Assembly (NCBI RefSeq): GCF_900454495.1
Contig: NZ_UGSI01000001.1
Location: 3,286,001 to 3,350,000 of the forward strand
Direction: 5' to 3'
Length of the DNA stretch: 64,000 bases
From: Paenibacillus macerans
GTDB taxonomy: Bacteria; Bacillota; Bacilli; Paenibacillales; Paenibacillaceae
The translations under genes were made by a program, and so were the position numbers. Under the pieces are notes generated by a model that was not told the origin of the DNA, searched no databases, and saw only the letters and a program-made list of their open reading frames with translations. Shown in pieces: positions 41,488 to 49,730 of this stretch (its first letter is position 1; each line of letters opens with the position of its first letter).

Positions 41488-42495
41488 ATGGTGACCGGCA
41501 TGAATCCCACAGCGGTTGCCGCCGATGATCAACCTGTCGTGCAGCTCAGCCAGTTAACCAAGAAATACGGAGAAGCCACCGCCGTAGACCATCTCGACCT
41601 GTGCATTTCGCGCGGGGAAATTTTCGGATTGCTTGGCCCGAACGGCGCCGGAAAAACGACAACGATCCTCATGATGCTGGGGCTGACCGAGCCGACTTCC
41701 GGGCACGCCCGGATTTGCGGCCTCGATCCGACCCGTGAAGCGCTCCGCGTAAAACGGATTGTCGGCTACCTCCCTGACGACATCGGCTTTTACGAGGACC
41801 GGACCGCCCTGGACAATTTGGTATACACCGCCAGACTAAACGGAATTTCGGAAAAAGAAGCCGTCCGGCGGGCCGGAGAGCTGCTGGAGAAAACCGGCCT
41901 TACCGCGCACAGCGGCAAAAAGGTCGGGGCGTTTTCCCGCGGGATGCGGCAGCGTCTGGGACTGGCCGACGTTTTGATCAAAAACCCGGAGGTCATCATC
42001 CTCGACGAACCGACGCTCGGCATCGACCCGGAAGGGGTCCGCGAGCTGCTGGGGCTGATCTCCTCGCTGAGCCGCGACGAGAAGCTGACGGTGCTGTTGT
42101 CTTCGCACCATTTGCATCAGGTCCAGCAAATCTGCGACCGGGTTGGCCTGTTCGTTCAGGGCAAGCTGATTGCCGTGGGCGATATCCAAACGTTGTCGAA
42201 GCAGCTGGACGAAGACGGCAAAACCTACATCGAGGTCGGCACCAAAACCTGGCCGGAAGCGCTCGCGGACCAAATCAAGCAGCTGGACGGGGTGCAGGAA
42301 ATCCGTTATCCGGAGGCGGGTGGCGCGGAGCATGACCAAGGCGTTACCGCGACGGTCATCTGCAGCCGCGACCTGACGGCGCAAATCGCCGAAACCGTCA
42401 TCCGCGCCGAAGCGGAGCTCGTGTACATCCGGCGCAAAGAGTATGGTTTGGATGACATTTACCATCGATACTTCGAAAGGAGAGGAGAGCGATGA
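41488..42495 (+). CDS. ABC transporter ATPase (ABC-2 type exporter)
   Basis: 335-aa ATPase. Walker A is LLGPNGAGKTTTI near residue 50, the Q-loop segment GYLPDDIGFYED near 94, the signature reads FSRGMRQRLGLADVLI (SRGMRQR, common in this subfamily) and Walker B is VIILDEPTLGIDPEG. A C-terminal domain of about 100 residues follows. The start overlaps closely with the upstream gene (3-bp gap) and its stop overlaps the permease start by 4 bp. Confidence 0.94.
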   Translation: MVTGMNPTAVAADDQPVVQLSQLTKKYGEATAVDHLDLCISRGEIFGLLGPNGAGKTTTILMMLGLTEPTSGHARICGLDPTREALRVKRIVGYLPDDIGFYEDRTALDNLVYTARLNGISEKEAVRRAGELLEKTGLTAHSGKKVGAFSRGMRQRLGLADVLIKNPEVIILDEPTLGIDPEGVRELLGLISSLSRDEKLTVLLSSHHLHQVQQICDRVGLFVQGKLIAVGDIQTLSKQLDEDGKTYIEVGTKTWPEALADQIKQLDGVQEIRYPEAGGAEHDQGVTATVICSRDLTAQIAETVIRAEAELVYIRRKEYGLDDIYHRYFERRGER

Positions 42496-43601
42496 TGCCT
42501 AAGGGCAAGATGGCGTGGAACCTTTCTTCCGTAAAGGAAACGCTGCATCTGAAAGACATACGGAAGCGGATGCAAAAAACGCTGCATGAGCTTCTTCCCC
42601 GCCGCGATGCGGAAGACGGAAGCGGCGCCCGGGTGCGCTCCTCTTCCTCGTTTTGGGTGATGGTGCAAAAAGAAATCGGCGATCATCTCCACAGCTGGAG
42701 GTTCGGCATCCTGATGGGGATCATCGTCCTGGCCTGCATCGGCTCGATTTATTCGGCGGTCACCGCGATCGCCGGCGGCAGCGCCACTAGCGACAGCGGG
42801 GGTGGAGACACCTTTTTGTTCCTGAAAATGTACACGCTGACCAGTTCCTCTCTGGCGGTGCCGTCCTTTGCCACCTTCCTGTCCTGGCTGGGGCCGCTGA
42901 TCGGCATTACGCTCGGGTTCGACGCCGTCAATTCCGAGCGGAACAAGGGCACCTTGGGCCGGCTGTTGTCGCAGCCGATCTACCGGGACGATTTCATCAA
43001 AGCCAAGTTTGTATCGTCCCTATTCATGATCGGGATCGTGGTGTTTTCGCTTGGATTTCTGGTGATGGGGCTGGGCCTGATGACGATCGGGTATCCGCCG
43101 ACGCCGGAGGAATTCGGGCGGATCCTCATCTTCCTGCTGATCGCGGTCGTCTATATCGGCTTCTGGCTGTGCCTGTCGATCTTGTTCTCGATCCGCTTCC
43201 GCCAGGCGGCCACCTCGGCGCTTTCTTCGATCGCTGTCTGGCTGTTCTTCACGATTTTTTACAGCATGATCATCAATATGATCGACAGCGCCACGGCCGT
43301 TTCGCAAATGGCGGCGGCGGACGTGCAGCTGCGGCAAATGAACTTTGTCCTGACGCTGAACCGGCTGTCCCCGACGGAGCTGTTTTCGGAGACGATCACA
43401 ACGATGCTCTCCCCCGGCGTCCGCTCGCTGGGGCCGCTGACGATGGATCAGCTCATCGGGGCGATCGCCAGCCCGTTATCGCTGGGGCAAAGCCTGCTGC
43501 TGATCTGGCCGCAACTCACCGGTTTGCTCGCCGCCACGATGATCTGCTTCGGCCTGTCCTACGTGCTGTTCATGCGCCAGGAAGTGCGTTCGAGAGTGTA
43601 A
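42492..43601 (+). CDS. ABC-2 type transporter permease
   Basis: 369-aa membrane protein of the NosY/GldF-like ABC-2 class: a hydrophilic N-terminus of about 60 residues, then about six hydrophobic segments, with DAVNSERNKGTLGRLLSQPI near residues 150-169 as the typical cytoplasmic motif. Completes the NEW3 protein/ATPase/permease operon; cargo unknown. Confidence 0.92.
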   Translation: MMPKGKMAWNLSSVKETLHLKDIRKRMQKTLHELLPRRDAEDGSGARVRSSSSFWVMVQKEIGDHLHSWRFGILMGIIVLACIGSIYSAVTAIAGGSATSDSGGGDTFLFLKMYTLTSSSLAVPSFATFLSWLGPLIGITLGFDAVNSERNKGTLGRLLSQPIYRDDFIKAKFVSSLFMIGIVVFSLGFLVMGLGLMTIGYPPTPEEFGRILIFLLIAVVYIGFWLCLSILFSIRFRQAATSALSSIAVWLFFTIFYSMIINMIDSATAVSQMAAADVQLRQMNFVLTLNRLSPTELFSETITTMLSPGVRSLGPLTMDQLIGAIASPLSLGQSLLLIWPQLTGLLAATMICFGLSYVLFMRQEVRSRV

Positions 43602-43611
43602 ATTTGGAACA

Positions 43612-43714
43612 GATAGATTTGGAATAGATAGATTTGAAGTAGAGGCGTTTGGAGTAGAGGCGTTTGGAGTAGAGGCGTTTGGAGTAGAGGCGTTTGGAGT
43701 AGAGGCGTTTGGAG
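43612..43714. repeat. 15-bp tandem repeat (GTAGAGGCGTTTGGA)
   Basis: Five near-identical copies preceded by two decayed copies (GATAGATTTGGAATA type), immediately after the permease stop codon. Confidence 0.9.
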
Positions 43715-43787
43715 TGTGCGGGAAACTTTGGTGCGGAATATTCAAAATAGAAATGGCGGCCTAAAAACACACGGTTTCCGGGCAAAT

Positions 43788-43834
43788 AGGCGGCCCCACA
43801 CCGGCTTCTTAAGAGGTGTGAGGCCGCCTTTTTA
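43788..43834 (+). terminator. Intrinsic terminator after the ABC-2 operon
   Basis: AGGCGGCCCCACACC pairs with GGTGTGAGGCCGCCT (one mismatch) around a 14-nt loop, followed by TTTTTAT. Confidence 0.88.
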
Positions 43835-43863
43835 TGCCGGTTAAGCGGGCAGGGACGGCGTCT

Positions 43864-44046
43864 GATTGGAAATATCCAATAGATTAGAAACTGAGCGGAA
43901 AATACATCAACTAGATTGGATATTTCCAATAGATAGGCTCGACAGGACGTAAAACGGACAATTTGAGCGAATTCTATTGGATATTTCCAATGAGAGATCA
44001 AATTCTCGTTTGATATTCGCCAATCTATTGGATTTCTCCAATGGAA
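43864..44046. repeat. Palindrome cluster, family B, locus 2
   Basis: Four or five units of ATTGGAAATATCCAAT with AGAT extensions (about 43864, 43914, 43974, 44023), in the gap between the convergent ABC-2 permease and cysA-like genes. No gene in the gap. Confidence 0.75.
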
Positions 44047-44051
44047 TAATG

Positions 44052-45116
44052 TCAGATAATAACGCTAAGCGGGTTGCCTTTCAGCGGGTTTTCCAAGATC
44101 CAGCTGCGCTCGTCATTGAACAGATAAGCCCGGTGGACGAGCACGCGCACCTCTTGCCCGGGTTTCAGCGTCTCTTTTTCCAGCGAGCGGAAGGTCGTTA
44201 ACGTGTGGCCCCCGACTTCAACTTCCACCAGCCATTCGCTGCCGCGGAAATGCAGGTGCTTTACGATCCCCGGAGCCGTAGCGGAAAGCAGCGTAAACTC
44301 ATGTTCGGCCCCCACCTCGATGTATTCCGGCCGGATCAGCGCCCGCGTCCCGGGTCCGCCGCTTTCTTCCTCAAATCCTTTGAGGTCGGCCGCCCGCTCG
44401 ACCAAAGTCGATTGCCCGATAAACGAGGCGACAAACGGGGTTTGCGGCTCCTTGTAAATATCCCAGGGCGTGCCTTTTTGCTCGAGGCGCCCCTGGTTAA
44501 TGATCATGATTTCATCGGCCACTTCAATCGCTTCGTCCTGGTCGTGGGTGACGAAAATGGACGTAATGCCGACGCGCTCGATCAGCTCCCGCAGCCAGGA
44601 ACGGAGCTCCTGGCGGATTTTCGCGTCGATCGCCGCAAACGGCTCGTCGAGCAGCAGCAGCTGCGGCTGAGGCGCCAAAGCGCGGGCAAAAGCGACCCGT
44701 TGCCGCTGACCGCCGGACAGCTGATGGGGATAGCGGCTCTCAAAGCCCTTGAGCCCGGTCAGCTCGACAAGCTCGCTGACCCGGCTTCGTATTTCCGCCT
44801 TAGGCGCCTTCTTAACCTGCAGGCCAAAGGCAATATTATCAAAAACGGTCATATGCTTAAATAAAGCGTAACTTTGGAATACGAAACCGATGCCCCGTTC
44901 CTGGGGAGCGAGTTCGTTTACCCGTTTTCCATGAAACAGAATCTCCCCCGCATCCGGCTGCTCCAGTCCGGCCAGCATCCGCAAAATCGACGTTTTGCCG
45001 CCGCCGCTGGGCCCCAGCAAACCGATCAGCTGCCCCTTCTCGATCCCGAAGCTGACATTCTGTACGGCATGAAAAGCGCCGAAATGTTTATCCAGATTTC
45101 GTACTTCAACATGCAT
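44052..45116 (-). CDS. cysA: Sulfate/molybdate-type ABC transporter ATPase (CysA-like)
   Basis: 354-aa ATPase. Walker A GLLGPSGGGKTSILR near residue 34, signature LSGGQRQRVAFARALA near 132, Walker B LLLLDEPFAAID; a C-terminal TOBE-type domain from about residue 240 (RALIRPEYIEVG, HLHFRGSEWLVEVEVGGHTL). ATG 45116 after AAAGGATG gives MHVEVRNLDKHFG. It is an orphan: no cysT, cysW or binding-protein gene adjoins it, so it must serve permeases encoded elsewhere. CysA assignment is by overall resemblance; other OPN/spermidine-type ligands are possible. Confidence 0.85.
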   Translation of the reverse strand: MHVEVRNLDKHFGAFHAVQNVSFGIEKGQLIGLLGPSGGGKTSILRMLAGLEQPDAGEILFHGKRVNELAPQERGIGFVFQSYALFKHMTVFDNIAFGLQVKKAPKAEIRSRVSELVELTGLKGFESRYPHQLSGGQRQRVAFARALAPQPQLLLLDEPFAAIDAKIRQELRSWLRELIERVGITSIFVTHDQDEAIEVADEIMIINQGRLEQKGTPWDIYKEPQTPFVASFIGQSTLVERAADLKGFEEESGGPGTRALIRPEYIEVGAEHEFTLLSATAPGIVKHLHFRGSEWLVEVEVGGHTLTTFRSLEKETLKPGQEVRVLVHRAYLFNDERSWILENPLKGNPLSVII

Positions 45117-45444
45117 GCAAAGCCACATCCTTTCCAGATTCCGCAAGCCACCCGTGCCGTCAAACCGTTTCCCGAAAAAACATGAACCCCTTCATTATGT
45201 CTATTCTGATGTAAATACTCGGCTTTATATATGGATAGATTACCAAACCCCGGGCCTTCCGTCAATCCGTAAATGGGCTAAGGCCAAGCGCTATGAGAAA
45301 CATTTTTATGGCAAAAAATAAAACCGGCTGCTTGCGAAATGAGCTGGTTCATTTCACGTCCACCGGTTTTGTAAAGTAATGTTATAAAGTATTGATGCTA
45401 TGATAGTGTAAATGATTAAAGCGTTAATTTAAAACAAAAACGCC
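45117..45444. other. Intergenic region upstream of the CysA-like gene
   Basis: 328 bp. A possible terminator for the TetR gene (AAAACCGG at about 45319 pairing with CCGGTTTT at about 45364) is the only structure noted; the promoter of the ATPase gene must lie between it and 45116 but I cannot point to convincing hexamers. Confidence 0.4.
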
Positions 45445-46041
45445 TCATGACGTTATCCGGTAACAGCTGTGGCTCAAAATTTTCACATGGGCCACCGCTG
45501 CGGGCTTGATTTCCTCAAAGGTCAGCCGATCCTGGATGTAGTAAGAGATAAATCCATGCATCCCCAAAAACATGCTGAGCGGAAGAGACGGATTATCTTC
45601 CAGCGGGTGCTTTTCCTCCTGCAAAAAACTGCGAACGATGGATTCGAACATGTTAAAGCATTTGGTTTGCTCGCTGCGGCAATACGCCAATATTTCCTCA
45701 TCCCTCAGCATGAACATGATTTCGTATTGGTGCGGATGCTCCAAGCCGAACTTGATGAATTCCAGCATCAGCTGCTCAGTCTTGGTCAAACCCTCAGCGG
45801 GCGGACGTTTGGCCACCTGCTCGCACAGATGGGCTAAAGATTCGAAATCCTTGACCACGATAGCGTAAAATAATTCGGCTTTTTCCTTGAAGTGATAATA
45901 CAACGAGCCGTGACTGTAACCCAAATGCTGACCGATGCTCCGCATGGAAATTCCGCGGTACCCTTTTGTAATGAATAAATGCCGGGCCGCTTCCATAATT
46001 CTTTCTCTCGACAACTCCTGATCTACTGCTCTTCTTGCCAT
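45445..46041 (-). CDS. TetR-family transcriptional regulator
   Basis: 198-aa regulator. The N-terminal helix-turn-helix is clear: SRERIMEAARHLFITKGYRG (residues 12-31) and SIGQHLGYSHGSLYYHFKEK (about 36-55). The C-terminal ligand domain is typical in length. It lies 5 bp downstream of the yigZ-like gene on the same strand and may be cotranscribed with it. Target genes unknown. Confidence 0.93.
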   Translation of the reverse strand: MARRAVDQELSRERIMEAARHLFITKGYRGISMRSIGQHLGYSHGSLYYHFKEKAELFYAIVVKDFESLAHLCEQVAKRPPAEGLTKTEQLMLEFIKFGLEHPHQYEIMFMLRDEEILAYCRSEQTKCFNMFESIVRSFLQEEKHPLEDNPSLPLSMFLGMHGFISYYIQDRLTFEEIKPAAVAHVKILSHSCYRITS

Positions 46042-46046
46042 AGGCG

Positions 46047-46679
46047 TTATTCCCCTTCGATAAAGTAAACCTGGTCACCTTCCGCCATCAGCGCTTGTCC
46101 CCCCGTCAGATCCGTCATCCAAGCGATGAAGGCCTGCGCTTCATGATGAAGCGGCAGACAGCAGAGCGTCACCTTATCTGCAAACACCGTATCCCCCGTA
46201 CGGATTCCGCGGTTTCGCAGTTCATTTTCCACCTTGCCCAGCCAAGTATATTCCAGTTCCGCAAACACTTCCTGGTGCAGTACCCGGGTTATGGCTTCCC
46301 CCGCTTCGATCGCCGCAACCGCCCCGTCCGTATAAGCGCGGATGAGACCTCCGGCCCCCAGCATGATGCCGCCAAAATACCGGGTAACGACGATGGCGAC
46401 GTTTTTGAGGCCCTGATTTTTGATTACTTCCAAAATGGGCTTGCCGGCGGTGCCGCTCGGCTCCCCGTCATCCGACTGCTTCTGGATTTCATCCCGCTCG
46501 CCGATCATATAAGCGGAACAATTATGCGTGGCGTTCCAGTGCTTTTTCTTGACTTCCTCAATAAAAGCTATCGCTTCGTCTTCCGTTTCCACCGGCCTGA
46601 CGTGTCCGATAAACCTCGATTTCTTGATGACGATTTCTTTCTCGCCGGCTCTTCGAACCGTCTTATACCGTTCCAGCAT
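46047..46679 (-). CDS. yigZ: YigZ/IMPACT-family protein
   Basis: 210-aa UPF0029 protein. The N-terminal IMPACT domain has EIVIKKSRFIGHVRPVETED (about 15-34), KKHWNATHNCSAYMIG and DDGEPSGTAGKPILEV near residues 70-85, and AIVVTRYFGGIMLGAGGLIR; the C-terminal DUF1949-like domain follows. The family is linked to translation control in eukaryotes and is of uncertain function in bacteria. Length is normal. Confidence 0.93.
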   Translation of the reverse strand: MLERYKTVRRAGEKEIVIKKSRFIGHVRPVETEDEAIAFIEEVKKKHWNATHNCSAYMIGERDEIQKQSDDGEPSGTAGKPILEVIKNQGLKNVAIVVTRYFGGIMLGAGGLIRAYTDGAVAAIEAGEAITRVLHQEVFAELEYTWLGKVENELRNRGIRTGDTVFADKVTLCCLPLHHEAQAFIAWMTDLTGGQALMAEGDQVYFIEGE

Positions 46680-46791
46680 ATGAATCCATCCTTATGAATG
46701 TGCCAAGAAGCAGCCCGGCCGAAACATGCGGCGAACTGCTTCCTGGCGCTGTATCTTTCCTTCGAAAAGGGGACCTGCTTCCGAAAAGCCG

Positions 46792-48147
46792 TTATTCGGA
46801 AAGTCTTGCTTCCAGTGCGGCCTTTTCCTTTTCGTATCCCGGTTTGCCGAGAAGCGCAAACATGTTTTTCTTGTAGGCCTCAACGCCCGGCTGGTCGAAC
46901 GGATTGACGCCCAGCAGGTAACCGCTGATGCCGCAGGCTTTCTCAAAAAAGTACACGAGGTAGCCAAACGAATACGGCGTCAAATCAGGCACGTTGACGA
47001 CCAGGTTCGGAACCTGTCCGTCCGTATGCGCGAGCAAGGTGCCTTGGAACGCCTTCTTATTCACGAAATCGAGCGTTTTGCCGGCCAGGAAATTCAGCCC
47101 GTCCAAATCGGCCGGATCGGATTCGATCGTGATGTGGCTCGGCACTTCCGTCACCTGAATGACCGTCTCGAAAATATTCCGGTTGCCTTCCTGGATAAAC
47201 TGCCCCATGGAGTGCAGGTCCGTGGAGAAGTCGACCGATGCCGGGTAGATCCCTTTAAAGTCTTTGCCTTCGCTTTCGCCGTACAGCTGCTTCCACCATT
47301 CCGACACATAGTGCAGGGAAGGCTCGTAGTTCACGAGAATTTCCGTCACTTTGCCTTTGCGGTACAAAGCGTTGCGGACAGCCGCGTACTGGTAGCTGGC
47401 GTTCTCGGCCAGGTTCGGGTTGCTGAACTCTTTGGCCGCGTCCGCCGCGCCTTGCATCATTTCGTCGATGCTGATGCCGGCGGTCGCGATCGGGAGCAGG
47501 CCGACGGCCGTCAGCACGGAGTAACGTCCGCCCACGTCGTCCGGAATGACGAACGTTTCATAACCTTCCTCGTCGGACAGCTTCTTAAGAGCGCCTTTGG
47601 CGCGGTCGGTCGTCGCGTAGATCCGTTTGCGCGCTTCTTCCTTGCCGTATTTCTTCTCCAGGGCCGCGCGGAAAATCCGGAAAGCGATCGCCGGTTCCGT
47701 TGTCGTCCCCGATTTGGAGATGACATTGACGGAGAAATCCTTGCCTTCGATCAGCTCCAGCAGGTGATTTACGTAAGTCGAACTGATGTTGTTGCCGGCA
47801 AAATAAATTTCCGGCGTTTTGCGCTTGTCCTTCGGCAAAATATTGTAGAACGAATGAGACAGCGATTCGATCGCCGCGCGCGCGCCCAGGTAGGAGCCGC
47901 CGATGCCGATGACGATCAGCACGTCGGAATCGCTTTGGATCTTGGCCGCCGCCTTCTTAATGCGGGCGAACTCTTCCTTATCGTATTCGGTCGGAAGGTT
48001 GATCCATCCCAGAAAGTCGGACCCGGCCCCCGTACCGTTATGTAACTGCTCATGAGCCGTACGGACCTGCTCGGCAAGATAATCCACTTCATGCTGTCCG
48101 ACAAATTGCAGGGCTTTGCTGTAGTCAAAGGTTACTTTTTTCGACAT
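46792..48147 (-). CDS. pgi: Glucose-6-phosphate isomerase
   Basis: Glycolytic enzyme interconverting glucose-6-phosphate and fructose-6-phosphate. The 451-aa product is the short Firmicute form. It has VIGIGGSYLGARAAIESLSH near residues 78-97, SVNVISKSGTTTEPAIAFRI near 137-156 (sugar-phosphate site), the signature GGRYSVLTAVGLLPIA near 205 and QGTLLAHTDGQVPNLV near 360 with the catalytic His region. ATG 48147 is preceded by GGAGGTATTTTCAAAC. Confidence 0.97.
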   Translation of the reverse strand: MSKKVTFDYSKALQFVGQHEVDYLAEQVRTAHEQLHNGTGAGSDFLGWINLPTEYDKEEFARIKKAAAKIQSDSDVLIVIGIGGSYLGARAAIESLSHSFYNILPKDKRKTPEIYFAGNNISSTYVNHLLELIEGKDFSVNVISKSGTTTEPAIAFRIFRAALEKKYGKEEARKRIYATTDRAKGALKKLSDEEGYETFVIPDDVGGRYSVLTAVGLLPIATAGISIDEMMQGAADAAKEFSNPNLAENASYQYAAVRNALYRKGKVTEILVNYEPSLHYVSEWWKQLYGESEGKDFKGIYPASVDFSTDLHSMGQFIQEGNRNIFETVIQVTEVPSHITIESDPADLDGLNFLAGKTLDFVNKKAFQGTLLAHTDGQVPNLVVNVPDLTPYSFGYLVYFFEKACGISGYLLGVNPFDQPGVEAYKKNMFALLGKPGYEKEKAALEARLSE

Positions 48148-48379
48148 GTTTGAAAATACCTCCGTCTATTTATTTAACCCACTTTCCTATCCTAAGAGGC
48201 AACATTCAAAAGCTGAGGCGTGATCATTTTAACGTCTTGAGCTGAACTTTCCTCTCAAACAACTTAAACCTAGGATACTGTAAATTTCCAGCGAAAACAA
48301 GGGCACATTATACAGGTTTTAGGCCCTCTATGCTAAAATAATTAAATGCTGTTCAATTTTTGTTGAAAGGTGATCGTTT

Positions 48380-49276
48380 ATGAAAAAAATCGGATTTATC
48401 GGACTGGGCACGATGGGCGCTCCGATGGCCTCCAACCTGCTGAAGCAGGGTTATGAGGTTGCCGTCTACAACCGCACCGCGTCCAAAGCCGCTGCTCTCG
48501 CCGAACAAGGCGCCGCCGTGGCCGCCTCGCCAAAGGAAGCCGCTGCCGCCGCCGACGTCGTCATCACGATGGTCAGCAACGACGCCTCCATCGCCGCCGT
48601 TTACGAAGGGCCCGAAGGCGTGCTTGCCGGCCTGCGTCCCGGGACTAAAGTCATCGACTGCTCCACGATCTCGCCCGCGCTCGTAAAGCAGCTGGCGCAA
48701 CAAGTTTTCGCGCTGGGCGGAGCTTTTCTCGACGCGCCGGTCACCGGCAGCTCGCCGGCCGCCATCGCCGGCACGCTCGTCTTTATGGTCGGCGGGCCGG
48801 CCGATACGCTGGCCGAGGTCATGGACATCTTTGAGACGATGGGCAAAAAAGTGCTGCATATGGGCGAAAACGGCAGCGGCGCGGTGGCCAAGCTGGCCCA
48901 TAACACCATCGTCGGCATCAACAACTTGGCGCTTGCCGAAGGCTTCGCCATCGCCGCCAAATCCGGCCTGCCCGCCGACCTGTTCCTGGAGCTGGTGCAG
49001 CTCGGTTCCGCAGGCAGCAAAGCGGCCGAGCTGAAAGGCCGGAAAATCATCGAACACGATTTTTCCAACCAATTCTCCCTGGCGCTGATGCTCAAGGACC
49101 TCAAGCTGGCCTCGGCTCTGACCGACGGCTCGGGCATTCCCGCGCCGATGCTGAACCAGGCCAAAAGCCTGTTCCAGGCGGGCGAAACGCAAGGCTTCGG
49201 CGAAGAGGACCTCTCCTCCGTCGTAAAGCTTTACGAGGCTTGGATCGGCCAAAAAATCGGCGATAAAACGGTGTAA
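48380..49276 (+). CDS. NAD(P)-dependent beta-hydroxyacid dehydrogenase (3-hydroxyisobutyrate dehydrogenase family)
   Basis: 298-aa two-domain dehydrogenase. The N-terminal Rossmann motif is IGFIGLGTMGAPMASNLLKQ (residues 4-23), the substrate loop FLDAPVTGSSPAAIAGTL near 117-134, and the catalytic Lys in GAVAKLAHNTIVGINNLALA near 174. ATG 48380 has AAAGGTGATCG upstream. Homologues oxidise 3-hydroxyisobutyrate or reduce tartronate semialdehyde or succinic semialdehyde; the lack of a pathway context leaves the substrate open. Confidence 0.93.
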   Translation: MKKIGFIGLGTMGAPMASNLLKQGYEVAVYNRTASKAAALAEQGAAVAASPKEAAAAADVVITMVSNDASIAAVYEGPEGVLAGLRPGTKVIDCSTISPALVKQLAQQVFALGGAFLDAPVTGSSPAAIAGTLVFMVGGPADTLAEVMDIFETMGKKVLHMGENGSGAVAKLAHNTIVGINNLALAEGFAIAAKSGLPADLFLELVQLGSAGSKAAELKGRKIIEHDFSNQFSLALMLKDLKLASALTDGSGIPAPMLNQAKSLFQAGETQGFGEEDLSSVVKLYEAWIGQKIGDKTV

Positions 49277-49306
49277 CGATCCATCGGGCTCTCCCCGATA
49301 TTTGTA

Positions 49307-49349
49307 AAAAGGCAGGTACAGCGCCATAACGCTGTTAACCTGCCTTTTT
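49307..49349 (+). terminator. Intrinsic terminator after the dehydrogenase gene
   Basis: AAAAAGGCAGGT and ACCTGCCTTTTT form a 12-bp stem; an inner AGCG/CGCT can also pair. Placed between convergent genes, it can act in both directions. Confidence 0.9.
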
Positions 49350-49381
49350 ATTTGCTTTTTGCGGCATGCGCGCACCCGCCG

Positions 49382-49696
49382 CTAGACGTACGAGCAGCAG
49401 TAATCCGTGACGCTCCGCACTTCCAGCTTGAAGGAAGACTTGGCGGGAACGGTAAACGTTCCGCGGCCGCTGATTTCTCTCCACAACGTTTCGCCCGGAA
49501 GCAGGACCTTCAGGTCCCCGGACAAAATGTCCATCACTTCCAGCGAATCCGTTCCGAACTCGTATTCCCCGGGGAGCATGATCCCCAGCGTCAATTTGCT
49601 GCCGTCCTGAAGCCATACGGTCCGGCTGGTCACTTTGCCGTCAAAATAAATATTGGCGTTCTTCTCCACGGTAACATTTTGCAATTGCTGCGCCAC
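49382..49696 (-). CDS. ppnP: Pyrimidine/purine nucleoside phosphorylase PpnP (DUF1255)
   Basis: 104-aa cupin-like protein. KVTSRTVWLQDGSKLTLGIM (residues 21-40), PGEYEFGTDSLEVMDILSGD (about 42-61) and AKSSFKLEVRSVTDYCCSYV at the C-terminus match the PpnP/YaiE family, which phosphorolyses several nucleosides. The C-terminus with Tyr-Cys-Cys-Ser-Tyr resembles the normal CSY end. ATG 49696 lies 34 bp behind the tkt stop on the same strand; the short spacing allows cotranscription. Confidence 0.92.
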   Translation of the reverse strand: MAQQLQNVTVEKNANIYFDGKVTSRTVWLQDGSKLTLGIMLPGEYEFGTDSLEVMDILSGDLKVLLPGETLWREISGRGTFTVPAKSSFKLEVRSVTDYCCSYV

Positions 49697-49730
49697 GTTC
49701 CCCTCTCCCTTCGCGACCCGGCCGCCGAGA

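Noticed and set aside
46726..48045. 439-codon plus-strand open frame opposite pgi
   Set aside because: Antisense shadow of glucose-6-phosphate isomerase; no family features of its own.
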